DNA from: Vibrionaceae bacterium
GTDB taxonomy: Bacteria > Pseudomonadota > Gammaproteobacteria > Enterobacterales > Vibrionaceae
DNA length: 64,000 nucleotides
NCBI GenBank assembly: GCA_018222805.1
Contig: JAAEZQ010000001.1
Location: 332,437-396,436 of the forward strand
Direction of reading: 5' to 3'
In this document: positions 43,705 through 53,396 of the stretch, in pieces
Layout: each line of letters opens with the position of its first letter
Numbering within the stretch: the first letter of the stretch is position 1
Notes under the pieces: generated by a model
What the model was told of the DNA's origin: nothing
The model's input: only the letters and a program-made list of their open reading frames with translations
Database searches by the model: none
Translations under genes and position numbers: made by a program

Positions 43705-45048
43705 ATGAACGAAAAAACATTAATTATAAATGAAGGACAAAGCTCTGGTTTAGCGATGTTATCGCAAGTTAGAATTTTTGGCCTACCATTACCTCTCTAC
43801 AGCATCTTATTCATGGTTATTTTAATCGCGCATGTAACTGACACTATCCCAAATAATATTGTGGGTGGTTTTGGTTTTATGTTCGTGGTTGGAGCCTTAT
43901 TTGGTGAATTAGGGAATCGTCTACCCATCTTCAACAAATATATCGGTGGTGCGCCTGTCATGATTTTCTTGGTCGCCGCTTGGTTTGTTCATGCTGGTTT
44001 ATTAACGGATAAAGAAATAGCAACCGTCACCGACGTCATGAAAAGTACTGACTTCCTCGACTTGTTTATTGCCGTATTGATTACGGGTTCGATTCTTGCC
44101 GTAAACCGTAAACTTTTGCTCAAATCCCTTGTCGGCTACATCCCAACGATTTTAGCTGCTGTAGCTGGCGCGTCAGTTCTTGGTATTTTGGGTGGTTTAA
44201 TCTTCGGAATTTCTGTCAAAGAAATCATGATGTTATACGTTCTTCCTATCATGGGCGGCGGTAACGGTGCAGGCGCGATTCCTCTATCAGAAATCTATGA
44301 ATCCGTTACAGGCGGTTCTAAAGAGCAGTACTACTCAATTGCTATCGCGATTTTAACCATCGCTAACATCGTTGCGATCGTGGCAGCAGCGGTACTTAAT
44401 GGTATCGGTGAAAGAATGCCATCACTAACAGGTAATGGCGAATTGCTACGTAAGTCTAACTTCAGCGTTGGCGAGCAAAAAGAAGCCAAAATCACCCCGC
44501 GTGAAATCGCGATTGGCCTCATGCTAGCTGCCTGTGTATACACGTTTTCTGCTGCACTATCGAAACATATTTTACCGGGCTTTGGTGATGTAAAAATTCA
44601 CACCTTTGCTTACATGGTGATTTTGGTTGCCATCATTAACGCGTGTGGTTTGTGTTCTGACGAGATAAAAGAAGGCGCTAAACGTCTCGCTTCATTCTTC
44701 TCAAAACAGCTGCTTTGGGTACTGATGGTCGGCGTAGGTATCGCGTATACCGACCTTGGCGAAATCATCAACGCATTGAATTTCACAAACGTGGTTATCG
44801 CTTCACTTATCGTCGTGGGTGCCATTATTGGCGCATCTGTTGGTGGCTGGGTGATGGGCTTCTACCCTATTGAATCATCCATCACTGCTGGCCTTTGTAT
44901 GGCAAACCGCGGTGGTTCTGGTGACCTGGAAGTACTTGCCGCTTCAAACCGCATGTCTCTGCTTTCTTATGCGCAAATCTCCTCACGTCTTGGTGGCGGT
45001 CTGGTACTGATTATTGCCAGTGTCGTGTTTGGCGTACTTGGCGGTTAA
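43705..45048 (+). CDS. citS: Sodium/citrate symporter, 2HCT family (CitS)
   Basis: The 447-residue membrane protein has about 11 hydrophobic segments and the two conserved re-entrant motifs of the 2-hydroxycarboxylate transporter family: MGGGNGAGAIPLSEIY (about 187-202) and RGGSGDLEVLAASNRM near 400. It imports citrate with Na+ across the inner membrane. It is the first gene of the plus-strand operon citS-oadGAB-citAB and divergent from citC. Confidence 0.95.
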   Translation: MNEKTLIINEGQSSGLAMLSQVRIFGLPLPLYSILFMVILIAHVTDTIPNNIVGGFGFMFVVGALFGELGNRLPIFNKYIGGAPVMIFLVAAWFVHAGLLTDKEIATVTDVMKSTDFLDLFIAVLITGSILAVNRKLLLKSLVGYIPTILAAVAGASVLGILGGLIFGISVKEIMMLYVLPIMGGGNGAGAIPLSEIYESVTGGSKEQYYSIAIAILTIANIVAIVAAAVLNGIGERMPSLTGNGELLRKSNFSVGEQKEAKITPREIAIGLMLAACVYTFSAALSKHILPGFGDVKIHTFAYMVILVAIINACGLCSDEIKEGAKRLASFFSKQLLWVLMVGVGIAYTDLGEIINALNFTNVVIASLIVVGAIIGASVGGWVMGFYPIESSITAGLCMANRGGSGDLEVLAASNRMSLLSYAQISSRLGGGLVLIIASVVFGVLGG

Positions 45049-45067
45049 TCGCATTCTTGTTTTCACT

Positions 45068-45112
45068 GGGAGCAAACGGGTGACCTTTGCTCCCCCACTT
45101 ATTTTTGGGAGC
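45068..45112 (+). promoter_or_regulatory. Switch-like hairpins between citS and oadG
   Basis: GGGAGCAAA (45068-45076) pairs perfectly with TTTGCTCCC (45086-45094). The same GCTCCC (45089-45094) can instead pair with GGGAGC (45107-45112), which is the ribosome binding site of oadG. The two hairpins exclude each other. Confidence 0.55.
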
Positions 45113-45116
45113 GCTT

Positions 45117-45371
45117 ATGCAGTCAAATCTATTTTCCGAAGGACTCAACCTGATGACGTTAGGCATGGGGTTTGTGTTCATTTTTCTCGTCTTTTTGGTG
45201 TTCGCCGTCACCGCCATGTCCAAATTGATCGCACGTTGGTTCCCAGAACCTGCCCCAAAACCGGCAACAAAAAGTGTTACTCCTCCACCTTCAGCACAAC
45301 AAGATAACCAGTTGGTTGCCGTGCTGGCGGCGGCAGTCCACCACAAAAGAATTCAACAAAACTCGCTGTAG
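45117..45371 (+). CDS. oadG: Oxaloacetate decarboxylase gamma subunit
   Basis: The 84-residue protein has one membrane helix (about residues 13-35, [20 protein letters not shown]), a Pro/Lys-rich linker and a short C-terminal tail, as usual for OadG. It holds the soluble alpha subunit to the membrane beta subunit and helps bind zinc. The ATG at 45117 follows GGGAG, which may be masked by the upstream hairpin. It precedes oadA by 11 bases. Confidence 0.9.
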   Translation: MQSNLFSEGLNLMTLGMGFVFIFLVFLVFAVTAMSKLIARWFPEPAPKPATKSVTPPPSAQQDNQLVAVLAAAVHHKRIQQNSL

Positions 45372-45382
45372 AAGGAATACTC

Positions 45383-47176
45383 ATGTCTGAGTCAAAAAAA
45401 ACAATCGGCATAACTGACGTTGTCTTACGTGACGCGCATCAATCGTTATTCGCAACTCGTCTTCGCTTAGATGACATGCTCCCTATCGCTCAGCAGCTTG
45501 ATGAGATTGGTTACTGGTCTCTGGAATGTTGGGGCGGCGCGACTTTTGACAGTTGCATTCGCTTTCTTGGTGAAGACCCATGGGTACGTCTGCGTGAATT
45601 AAAAAAAGCTATGCCTAAAACGCCGCTACAAATGTTGCTGCGTGGCCAAAACCTATTGGGTTATCGTCATTATGCTGACGATGTGGTGGATAAATTCGTC
45701 GAACGCGCAGTGAGTAACGGAATGGACGTTTTCCGTGTCTTTGATGCCATGAACGACCCACGCAATATGCAGCAAGCCATCACCGCAGTAAAAAATAACA
45801 ATGCTCATGCCCAAGGGACACTTTGCTATACCACCAGCCCGGCACATAATTTACAAACCTGGGTTGATGTCGCGCAGCAATTAAGCGAAATCGGCGTCGA
45901 CTCCATAGCACTCAAAGACATGGCGGGTATTTTAACGCCATACCAAGCCGAAGAGCTGGTCTCTACCCTGAAAAAGCAAGTCGATGTACCACTTCACCTG
46001 CATTGCCACTCTACTGCTGGCCTTGCAGATATGACGATTATTAAAGCGATTGAAGCCGGCGTTGACCGCGTTGATACTGCCATCTCATCAATGAGCGGCA
46101 CCTACGGCCACCCAGCCACCGAATCCTTGGTCGCAACGCTAAAAGACACACCATTTGATACCGGACTTAATATTGAAAAACTAGAGTCTATCGCCGCTTA
46201 CTTCCGAGAAGTACGTAAAAAATACGCCGCTTTTGAAGGCCAGCTAAAAGGCTCGGATTCACGCATCATCGTCGCACAGGTGCCCGGTGGCATGCTCACC
46301 AATATGGAAAGTCAGCTCAAACAACAGAATGCGGAAGACAAACTGGATCAAGTGCTGACTGAAATTCCAAAAGTACGTGAAGAGCTTGGCTTTATTCCAC
46401 TAGTCACCCCAACGTCGCAGATCGTCGGCACTCAAGCGGTGATCAATGTATTGATGGGTGAGCGTTACAAAACCATCACCAAAGAAACGGCGGGCGTTTT
46501 AAAAGGTGAATACGGCCGCACTCCAGCGCCAGTCAACCTTGATTTGCAAGCTCGTGTACTCGATGGTGAGCAGCCACTAACCTGCCGCCCAGCAGACCAA
46601 CTACCGCCAGAGCTCGATGCCCTGATTAACGACGTAAAATCTCAGGCTCAAGAGAAAAACCTCACGCTTGCCGATGACCTAATCGATGATGTTTTGACCG
46701 TCGCCCTATTCCCTCAGGTGGGCTGGAAATTCCTCGAAAACCGCCACAACCCAGATGCCTTTGAGCCTAAGCCATCAGTATCTCAATCTAAACCAGTAAA
46801 TACAGAGAAAAGTAAAATGACAAAAGAATCAAGCACGTACACCATTACTGTTAACAACCAAACGTATGTGGTTGAAGTCAACGAAGGGGGCGATGTCACC
46901 CAAGTTTCATCAAATGCAGCCCCGCAACCTGTGCCAACTGCTGTACCAGCACCAGCAGCGAATACTGAGCCGATGAATGCTCCGCTAGCCGGTAACATTT
47001 GGAAAATTCACGCTAAGCCGGGCGATACCGTCGAAGAAGGTCAAGTCCTGCTGATCCTGGAAGCAATGAAAATGGAAACCGAAGTGCGCGCCGCGCGTAA
47101 CGGTCAAATTGCAAGTATAGATGTCTCCGAAGGTGATGCCGTCGATGTCGGTGCACCGCTACTGCAAATCGCTTAA
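45383..47176 (+). CDS. oadA: Oxaloacetate decarboxylase alpha subunit
   Basis: The 597-residue protein carries the carboxyltransferase domain ([15 protein letters not shown] near residue 11; metal ligands in HLHCHST), a Pro/Ala linker (about 515-530), and a C-terminal biotinyl domain with EAMKMETE (biotin Lys about residue 563). It transfers the carboxyl of oxaloacetate to biotin; OadB then releases it and pumps Na+. The start follows GAAGGAATACTC. Confidence 0.96.
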   Translation: MSESKKTIGITDVVLRDAHQSLFATRLRLDDMLPIAQQLDEIGYWSLECWGGATFDSCIRFLGEDPWVRLRELKKAMPKTPLQMLLRGQNLLGYRHYADDVVDKFVERAVSNGMDVFRVFDAMNDPRNMQQAITAVKNNNAHAQGTLCYTTSPAHNLQTWVDVAQQLSEIGVDSIALKDMAGILTPYQAEELVSTLKKQVDVPLHLHCHSTAGLADMTIIKAIEAGVDRVDTAISSMSGTYGHPATESLVATLKDTPFDTGLNIEKLESIAAYFREVRKKYAAFEGQLKGSDSRIIVAQVPGGMLTNMESQLKQQNAEDKLDQVLTEIPKVREELGFIPLVTPTSQIVGTQAVINVLMGERYKTITKETAGVLKGEYGRTPAPVNLDLQARVLDGEQPLTCRPADQLPPELDALINDVKSQAQEKNLTLADDLIDDVLTVALFPQVGWKFLENRHNPDAFEPKPSVSQSKPVNTEKSKMTKESSTYTITVNNQTYVVEVNEGGDVTQVSSNAAPQPVPTAVPAPAANTEPMNAPLAGNIWKIHAKPGDTVEEGQVLLILEAMKMETEVRAARNGQIASIDVSEGDAVDVGAPLLQIA

Positions 47177-47190
47177 CAGGAGTAGCTACA

Positions 47191-48492
47191 ATGGAAAAAG
47201 TATTTGCGCTGGTCAATGATTTTGGCTTGTTCCACCTTGAGGTGGGCCAGGCCATAATGATCATTGTCGGCTTACTTCTACTGTATTTGGCAATCGTTAA
47301 ACAGTTTGAGCCTCTCTTGCTGGTACCGATCGGCTTTGGTGGTATTCTTGCCAACCTTCCCGATGCAGGGCTTGCAATGTCAGCCGTTGAAAACGCACTG
47401 CATGCTGCCAAGCCGGAAGTAATGTCAGCCTTTGCATCAGCATTGAATCTGACGATGGACTCCGCCGCTGACATCAAAGCAGCGCTTGCAACTGCCACAC
47501 CTACCCAGCTCACCAATATTCACTTGCTGGCTGAAGAGTATCAATACACTGATGGCATGCTCTACCAATTCTATAGCGTGGCTATCGCTTCAGGGGCAGG
47601 TCCTTTGGTGATCTTTATGGGCGTTGGCGCTATGACTGACTTTGGTCCCCTGCTGGCTAACCCGAAAACCCTGTTACTCGGCGCAGCAGCGCAGTTTGGT
47701 ATTTTCGCTACCGTCCTTGGCGCATTGGGGTTAAGTAGCTTTGGCCTGATGGACTTTAGCCTGGCCCAAGCGGCCGCAGTTGGTATTATCGGTGGTGCGG
47801 ATGGCCCAACCGCTATCTACGTGTCAAGCTTGCTGGCGCCAGAGCTTCTCGGTGCGATTGCCGTTGCTGCATATTCCTATATGGCGTTAGTGCCACTGAT
47901 TCAGCCACCTATCATGCGTGCGCTCACCACGCCAGCTGAGCGACAAATTACCATGCAGCAGCTACGTAAAGTCGGCAAGCTAGAGAAAGTATGTTTCCCA
48001 CTCTTGCTCCTTGTCCTCATCGCTATGCTCCTGCCTTCGGCAACACCACTGCTGGGTATGTTCTGCTTTGGTAACCTGATGCGCCAATGTGGTGTGGTTG
48101 AACGTCTGTCTGACACCGCGCAAAACGCGCTAATCAACATTGTGACGATCTTCCTTGGCCTTTCAGTTGGTTCAAAACTGATGGCGGATAAGTTCCTCCA
48201 AGCCGAAACCATCGGAATTTTGGCCCTGGGCATTGTGGCATTTTGTATCGGTACAACAGCGGGCGTTCTGATGGCGAAACTGCTTAATCGTTTTACGTCC
48301 GAACAAGTTAATCCTTTGATCGGGTCAGCTGGCGTTTCCGCCGTACCAATGGCAGCCCGTGTCTCAAACAAAGTTGGCCTTGAAGCCAATGCGCAAAACT
48401 TTTTGCTGATGCACGCCATGGGTCCTAACGTTGCCGGGGTTATCGGCTCAGCCGTAGCGGCGGGTGTGATGATCAAATATGTGATCGGCTAG
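47191..48492 (+). CDS. oadB: Oxaloacetate decarboxylase beta subunit, Na+ pump
   Basis: The 433-residue membrane protein has about nine hydrophobic helices and the conserved [12 protein letters not shown] motif (about 204-216) that carries the essential Asp. It decarboxylates carboxybiotin on OadA and exports Na+, which drives CitS uptake and other transport. The start follows AACAGGAGTAGCTACA, 14 bases after oadA. Confidence 0.95.
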   Translation: MEKVFALVNDFGLFHLEVGQAIMIIVGLLLLYLAIVKQFEPLLLVPIGFGGILANLPDAGLAMSAVENALHAAKPEVMSAFASALNLTMDSAADIKAALATATPTQLTNIHLLAEEYQYTDGMLYQFYSVAIASGAGPLVIFMGVGAMTDFGPLLANPKTLLLGAAAQFGIFATVLGALGLSSFGLMDFSLAQAAAVGIIGGADGPTAIYVSSLLAPELLGAIAVAAYSYMALVPLIQPPIMRALTTPAERQITMQQLRKVGKLEKVCFPLLLLVLIAMLLPSATPLLGMFCFGNLMRQCGVVERLSDTAQNALINIVTIFLGLSVGSKLMADKFLQAETIGILALGIVAFCIGTTAGVLMAKLLNRFTSEQVNPLIGSAGVSAVPMAARVSNKVGLEANAQNFLLMHAMGPNVAGVIGSAVAAGVMIKYVIG

Positions 48493-48516
48493 ACAAATGT
48501 AGGAAGAGACTGACAA

Positions 48517-50256
48517 ATGATAACTCCACTAGATCGAGATCAGTTCTCTTCCTCGTTTCATTTTATAAATTCACTGTTCTTAAGTTGCAACTTCGATCAC
48601 ATGCCAAATCAAGCCTTTCATCACCATTTATGCAGAAACATGACCTTTCGCCAGCGTGTTTGGGCACTGCTGTTTGTGGTCGTAAGTATTCAGCTACTAT
48701 TGATAGGTGGTTACTTTCACTACATCTTATCCAACACGCTTACCCATCAGGTCAGCACGCGTGCGGTGATTCAAGCACGAGAAATTGCCAGTGACCCACA
48801 GTTAATCGCTGCGATTGCACAGCACAATGACGCCGAAGTCGTAAAGCAAATCGCCCGCTTACAGAAAATCTCCGATGCAGACTTTATTGTGGTCGGCGAT
48901 GACCAAGGCATTCGTTTGGCTCATCCGGATAAAGACAAAATTGGTTATCCGATGCAGGGCGGCGATAACGTACGCGCACTTGAAAAAGGCGAACACTATC
49001 ACTCGGTTCGTAAAGGCAGTCTTGGTGTTGCTATTCGTGGCAAATCGCCGGTGTTCTCGCCACAGGGAGAGATCATCGGCGTGGTTTCAATCGGTTACTT
49101 ATTAGACACTGTCAGTACCTGGTTACTGCTCTACTCTTATCCTTTTTTCTTCGCTCTTCTCATCATTTTTGCCTGCTCCACTTTGGGCGCGTGGGCATTT
49201 TCTCGACACATTAAAAAACAGATGTACGGCATGGAGCCTGAAGAAATTGCGCTCTCACTTCGAGTGCAAAATTCGGTTCTGGAAGCTGTGTATGAAGGTA
49301 TTGTTGCCGTTGATAAACAAGGGCGTTTTCTCTCCGCCAACCAAGAAGCCCTGCGTATTCTTGGTATTGCACACCATTTAGATTACCTGCGCGGACGTAT
49401 GGTCAAGGAATTCATTACCCCATGTGAATTTTTCTACGGCGTAAAAATGAACGGTGAGCAAGACATTCAAGAGCGTCAACATGAGGTCATCACCTGTAAC
49501 GGCGAGACCTTAGTTGCTACACGAGTTCGCATCTGGGAAAACGAGCATGATATTGGCTGGGTGATCAGTTTTCGACCACGTAACGACAAGAGTACGCTCA
49601 ATTATCAGCTCAACAATATTCGTCAACAAACCGATAATTTGCGTGTACTAAGTCATGAGTACGCAAATAAACTTTCCACTATCAGTGGATTGATACAAAT
49701 TGGCGCTTATGACCAGGCACTAAAAGCAATTCGTCAAGAAACGGAAACGCATCAACAATTGATTGATTTCATCTCGCGAACCTTCAACTCAAAAGTCATT
49801 GCGGGTCTGTTACTTGGTAAATACACCCGCGCCCATGAGTTGGGGTTGACCCTCGAGTTTGATCCATTTTGCCAGCTACACCATCCTCCGACGCGAATTA
49901 CCGAAGATGAACTTGCCGCGATTATGGGGAACCTGCTCGACAACGCGTATGAAGCAACACTAAAAAATCCAGACAGCAATAAACAAGTCACTATTTTGCT
50001 CTCGGATTATGGAGAAGATGAGCTGATTGTAGAAGTAGCGGATAATGGCACCGGGATTCCGTCAAAAATAGCAGAATCCCTATTTGAAAAAGGGATCACA
50101 AGCAAAGAACAACCAGGCCACGGCATCGGGCTCTACCTCGTTAACCACTTTGTCACTCGTGCTGGGGGCACAATTGTGGTGGATGACGCAGAACCAGCCG
50201 GAACAATTTTTTCTTTATTTATTCCTAACATGAGTACAAATGATGGAAACCTATGA
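48517..50256 (+). CDS. citA: Citrate sensor histidine kinase CitA (DpiB family)
   Basis: The 579-residue kinase has an N-terminal membrane helix (about 47-67), a periplasmic citrate-binding PAS domain (RAVIQAREIASDPQ... to about 205), a second helix, a cytoplasmic PAS domain and a histidine kinase module. The phospho-acceptor His lies in LSHEYANKLSTISG; ATP-site motifs are GNLLDNAYEA, VADNGTGIP and GHGIGLYLV. The ATG at 48517 is supported by AGGAAGAG, although an inner start near 48601 or 48640 is possible. It overlaps citB by 17 bases. Confidence 0.92.
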   Translation: MITPLDRDQFSSSFHFINSLFLSCNFDHMPNQAFHHHLCRNMTFRQRVWALLFVVVSIQLLLIGGYFHYILSNTLTHQVSTRAVIQAREIASDPQLIAAIAQHNDAEVVKQIARLQKISDADFIVVGDDQGIRLAHPDKDKIGYPMQGGDNVRALEKGEHYHSVRKGSLGVAIRGKSPVFSPQGEIIGVVSIGYLLDTVSTWLLLYSYPFFFALLIIFACSTLGAWAFSRHIKKQMYGMEPEEIALSLRVQNSVLEAVYEGIVAVDKQGRFLSANQEALRILGIAHHLDYLRGRMVKEFITPCEFFYGVKMNGEQDIQERQHEVITCNGETLVATRVRIWENEHDIGWVISFRPRNDKSTLNYQLNNIRQQTDNLRVLSHEYANKLSTISGLIQIGAYDQALKAIRQETETHQQLIDFISRTFNSKVIAGLLLGKYTRAHELGLTLEFDPFCQLHHPPTRITEDELAAIMGNLLDNAYEATLKNPDSNKQVTILLSDYGEDELIVEVADNGTGIPSKIAESLFEKGITSKEQPGHGIGLYLVNHFVTRAGGTIVVDDAEPAGTIFSLFIPNMSTNDGNL

Positions 50257-50920
50257 CGTATTGATCGTCGAAGACGAAAACAACATCGCCGAGTTTCACT
50301 CCTATTATTTGCAGCAAACGCTGCGCTTTAGACCGATTGGCATTGCCAAAAGCGTGGCGGAAGCAAAAAAGATGATTCAGTTACTAAAACCGAAACTGCT
50401 GCTGTTAGATAACTACCTTCCGGATGGCAAAGGCATAGATTTATTGAAAGAAATAACAGCGTCGAAAAGCTCGCCCGATGTCATTTTTATCACTGCGGCT
50501 AATGATATGGAAACGGTACGCGAAGGGGTGAGATGTGGCGTCTTTGACTACCTGCTAAAGCCGATATCGTATGATCGTTTAGCCGACTCGCTGGACCGCT
50601 ACCTGAAATACACCAGCTCCTTAAACTCCAACGACAGTATTAACCAGCGCCATGTTGATGAATTGTTTAACTTTCAATCTAAAACCGCGCATCTTCAACA
50701 ATTACCTAAAGGCATTGACGAGCTGACGCTGGACAAGGTCACTGAGGCTTTTGATGAAAATGAAGAACTCTATACTGCTGATACTCTGGGTAAAGAAGTG
50801 GGCATCAGTAAAACCACCGCTCGTCGCTACCTTGAATTTCTTACTGCGAAAGGCTTTGTCCATGCTGTTATCCAACACGGCCGCGTTGGCCGCCCAGAGC
50901 GTGTTTATAAGAAGAGATAA
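50240..50920 (+). CDS. citB: Response regulator CitB (DpiA family)
   Basis: The 226-residue protein has a receiver domain (acidic patch VEDENN, phospho-accepting Asp in LLLLDNYLPDGKG, Lys in LLKPIS) and a C-terminal helix-turn-helix (YTADTLGKEVGISKTTARRYLEFL). It is the partner of CitA and should activate both citrate operons, probably through the inverted boxes at 43528-43605. Two in-frame ATGs (50240, 50243) are possible. Confidence 0.93.
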   Translation: MMETYDVLIVEDENNIAEFHSYYLQQTLRFRPIGIAKSVAEAKKMIQLLKPKLLLLDNYLPDGKGIDLLKEITASKSSPDVIFITAANDMETVREGVRCGVFDYLLKPISYDRLADSLDRYLKYTSSLNSNDSINQRHVDELFNFQSKTAHLQQLPKGIDELTLDKVTEAFDENEELYTADTLGKEVGISKTTARRYLEFLTAKGFVHAVIQHGRVGRPERVYKKR

Positions 50921-50929
50921 TAGAAAATG

Positions 50930-50968
50930 TTGGCAACACGTCACGACAAACTCGCTACGTGTTGCCAA
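50930..50968. terminator. Hairpin after the citrate operon
   Basis: TTGGCAACACGT (50930-50941) pairs with ACGTGTTGCCAA (50957-50968), a 12-bp perfect stem with a 15-base loop between converging genes. T-tracts are weak. Confidence 0.6.
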
Positions 50969-50972
50969 GTCT

Positions 50973-51245
50973 TTACAGAGTCAGGTTGGCAGGAATCACT
51001 TCCGTACCCTCCGCGATTTCGAGTGGGCTGTCTAAATTTTCACTGTGCGCCTTGCACAATGGGATCACGTATAGTTGTCGTTCATCATTATGGGCTTTGA
51101 CTAATACGCCATGCGTATGTTCAACAACGCAATTGACCTCACTGCAATATCTATCGTTCAGAGAACTAAAGTGTTGCCAGTATGAAAGCCACTCTTGCTT
51201 CGCTTTATCATTGATTAACTCATCAGAAACATTACTTACAATCAT
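50973..51245 (-). CDS. Hypothetical protein with a Cys/His motif
   Basis: The product from the ATG at 51245 has 90 residues. CSEVNC followed later by CKAH gives a C-x4-C...C-x2-H pattern that could bind zinc; the middle (VVEHTHGVLVKAHNDERQLYVIPL) has the flavour of an HNH or zinc-ribbon element, but I cannot name it. The frame extends to a TTG at 51323 without a ribosome site. No operon partner. It converges on citB. Confidence 0.5.
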   Translation of the reverse strand: MIVSNVSDELINDKAKQEWLSYWQHFSSLNDRYCSEVNCVVEHTHGVLVKAHNDERQLYVIPLCKAHSENLDSPLEIAEGTEVIPANLTL

Positions 51246-51686
51246 ATGCAGACCATTTGTTTTGTTGTTTGGAATGCTTTGATTAAACCGAAAACTGCGC
51301 GGATAAATCTCGCGGTAGCTCAAATAAAAGCATGAGCTTAATGCCCTCTTCGGTTTTTACGTTTTTAATTGTTTCGCTAAAAACTAGGGGCTGATTTCTC
51401 GTGCGTATAACCACCCCGAATGTTATACACCCAACATTTTTTCATACTCTGCTGCTAGACTAGAGGCAATAGGGCTAGCAACCCTCATTTATTCTTACAA
51501 GAAATAACAACATAAAAAATACGCAGGATAAAAGCCCACTTTCTGATTGAGTAAAGATGATGAAAAAGAGCTTTGCTCGCCATGCGTTTGAACTACACTT
51601 TTCATGGAGCCAAACTAGTCGATAGATTGCGACACAAGCACATGGTTTAACGTTGAGCATAAGGTTCGGAGAAGGAGATAAATAAC
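51246..51686. other. Intergenic region before the flavin reductase pseudogene
   Basis: These 441 bases hold no supported gene; the region should contain the promoters of the divergent neighbours. I see no striking repeat. Confidence 0.3.
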
Positions 51687-52260
51687 ATGGCACAATACAA
51701 AGTTGGCTACTTCGTCGGTAGTTTGTCTTCAAACTCAATTAACAGGATGTTAGCCAAAGCACTGGCGCGTTTGGCACCGCCGGAACTTGAATTAGTAGAG
51801 ATCCCAATCAAAGATTTGCCCCTTTATAGCCCCGACTATGATGCCGACTTTCCTCAAGTAGCACGAGACTTCAAGCAAGCTATCGCCGATGTCGATGGTG
51901 TTCTGTTTGTGACTCCAGAGTATAACCGTTCAATACCAGGGGCGTTGAAAAACGCAATAGACTGGGCGAGTCGTCCATGGGGACACAACTCATTTACTGC
52001 CAAACCTTCAGGTGTAATCGGTACGTCTCCCGGTTCGATCGGGACTGCCTTAGCGCAACAAAGTCTGCGCAGCGTATTGTGTTTTTGTAACTCCCCGCTG
52101 ATGAATACGGTCGAAGCTTACGTGCAGTTTAAGTCGGGACTCATTACTGAATGATGGCGTGGTGACCGATGAGAGTACAGCAGAATTCCTGAGTAACTAC
52201 ATGGTTGAGTTACATGCCTTCATCGTCCGTGTACTCACGGTACTTCCAAGAAAATCGTAA
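51687..52260 (+). pseudogene. NADPH-dependent FMN reductase, frameshifted near the 3' end
   Basis: The intact frame gives 155 residues with the flavodoxin-like motifs GSLSSNSINR (FMN phosphate loop), TPEYNRSIPGALKNAIDW and GVIGTSPGSIGTA, as in NADPH:quinone/azo/chromate reductases. It stops at TGA 52152. Directly after, another frame reads DGVVTDESTAEFLSNYMVEL and ends at TAA 52258-52260, which is the expected last part of the family. One extra base near 52150 explains it. The ribosome site GGAGAAGGAGA is strong. The last strand-helix is lost, so activity may be reduced, or the shift may be a sequencing error. Confidence 0.8.
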
Positions 52261-52310
52261 AAGACATAGCTGCACTCAATCTTTGGGGATAGCTAACACA
52301 GAGCAGAATA

Positions 52311-52364
52311 AAAAATGGCGGCGCTGATGATCTTTATGAAATAACTCAGTACGCTGCCATTTTT
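52311..52364. terminator. Bidirectional terminator-like inverted repeat
   Basis: AAAATGGCGGCG and CGCTGCCATTTT pair (one mismatch) across a 28-base loop between the reductase pseudogene and the converging TetR gene, with A/T tracts on both sides. Confidence 0.45.
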
Positions 52365-52382
52365 ACGCGAATGCGACCACGA

Positions 52383-53024
52383 CTACCCGGTCACTCTTAA
52401 ACCCCTTAAAACCATATCGACCACAAACTCCTGCGCTTTTTCAAACTCTTCTGTCGATAGAGGTCCACCTTTAATCAACCTGATCTCGGTATCAAAATCG
52501 GCGTAAAACTGAGTGGCTCCCCAAATCAGAAACAACAAGTGCAAAGGCTCGACAGGGCGAATCAGTCCCTGATCGATCCAGGATTGAATGATAGTGGCTT
52601 TGCCTGCTGCCCAGTTGACCATTGGGAACTGAATTGAATCCGCAATAATAGGCGCACCTTGAATAATCTCTTGTGCGAAGATCTTCGACTCTTTGGGGTG
52701 TGTTCGGCTGTATTGCATCTTGCCGACGATGTAATTTCTCAGCACGACTTCAGGCGGTAACATCGCGGCTTGTTCTGAAAAACCGTCATTCCATAGCGTG
52801 AGTATATCTTTCAATAATGCTTTATAGATGCCTGTCTTTGACTTGAAGTAGTACAGCAGGTTCGCCTTAGGTAGGTTCACTCTGTCGGCAATGGCCTGAA
52901 CAGAGGTGCCTTTGTAACCATGCTTGACGAACTCATCAGCCGCGGCTTGTAAGATTTGCTCTTCATTACGTCGCCTGATCTCACCGACATTAGCTCGTTT
53001 CGTTTGCCCTGCTTCAACAACCAA
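52383..53024 (-). CDS. TetR family regulator, RutR-like
   Basis: The 213-residue product has a TetR helix-turn-helix (GTSVQAIADRVNLPKANLLYYFKSKTGIYKALL, about 40-73) and a C-terminal domain resembling RutR/YcdC (FAQEIIQGAPIIAD...WGATQFYADFDTEI). It starts at TTG, preceded by AAGGAGTCAAC. It is divergent from the xanthine dehydrogenase operon, and a perfect GACCAATTGGTC site lies before that operon, matching the known RutR consensus. It probably represses purine breakdown until a purine or pyrimidine ligand binds. Confidence 0.87.
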   Translation of the reverse strand: MVVEAGQTKRANVGEIRRRNEEQILQAAADEFVKHGYKGTSVQAIADRVNLPKANLLYYFKSKTGIYKALLKDILTLWNDGFSEQAAMLPPEVVLRNYIVGKMQYSRTHPKESKIFAQEIIQGAPIIADSIQFPMVNWAAGKATIIQSWIDQGLIRPVEPLHLLFLIWGATQFYADFDTEIRLIKGGPLSTEEFEKAQEFVVDMVLRGLRVTG

Positions 53025-53396
53025 GTTGACTCCTTATCTTTCGACTTTTTGTCTCTACCAATCTTAACAAATGGCTTTTCATCCTAGCTGGCTAAAGTGC
53101 TCATCGACCTCTTTACAAGATTCGCGCCACCCCTGAGGACACTCAGATAACTGTTGATATCGGGGATCACCATTGCTCAGCTAAACAAGACCTGCATCAG
53201 ATGAGTGCAATGTATACAAGAGTTAGAACCAAAATTGAACACAATCCAGTCAGACTGCTAGAGCCCCTCAAATAATTGGGGTTTTCTAACACGCATATTA
53301 TGCTTGATATATAAGCCTTCAAGCTAAAAGTGGTAAGTTATTTTTAAAAATAAGACCAATTGGTCAGGTTTTTAAAAATAATGAATAGAGGAAGTT
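53025..53396. other. Regulatory region between the RutR-like gene and xdhA
   Basis: No gene is seen in 372 bases. The last 60 carry the operator at 53354 and the flanking AT-rich repeats. A short GC-containing hairpin (AGCCCC...GGGGTT about 53261-53285) lies further upstream and may be a terminator-like element. Confidence 0.4.
53341..53381 (+). promoter_or_regulatory. RutR-type operator flanked by two TTTTTAAAAATAA direct repeats
   Basis: GACCAATTGGTC (53354-53365) is a perfect 12-bp palindrome that fits the RutR consensus GACCA-NN-TGGTC. It is flanked by identical 13-base repeats TTTTTAAAAATAA at 53341-53353 and 53369-53381, and lies 31 bases before the xdhA ATG, where a repressor would block transcription. 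Confidence 0.75.
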
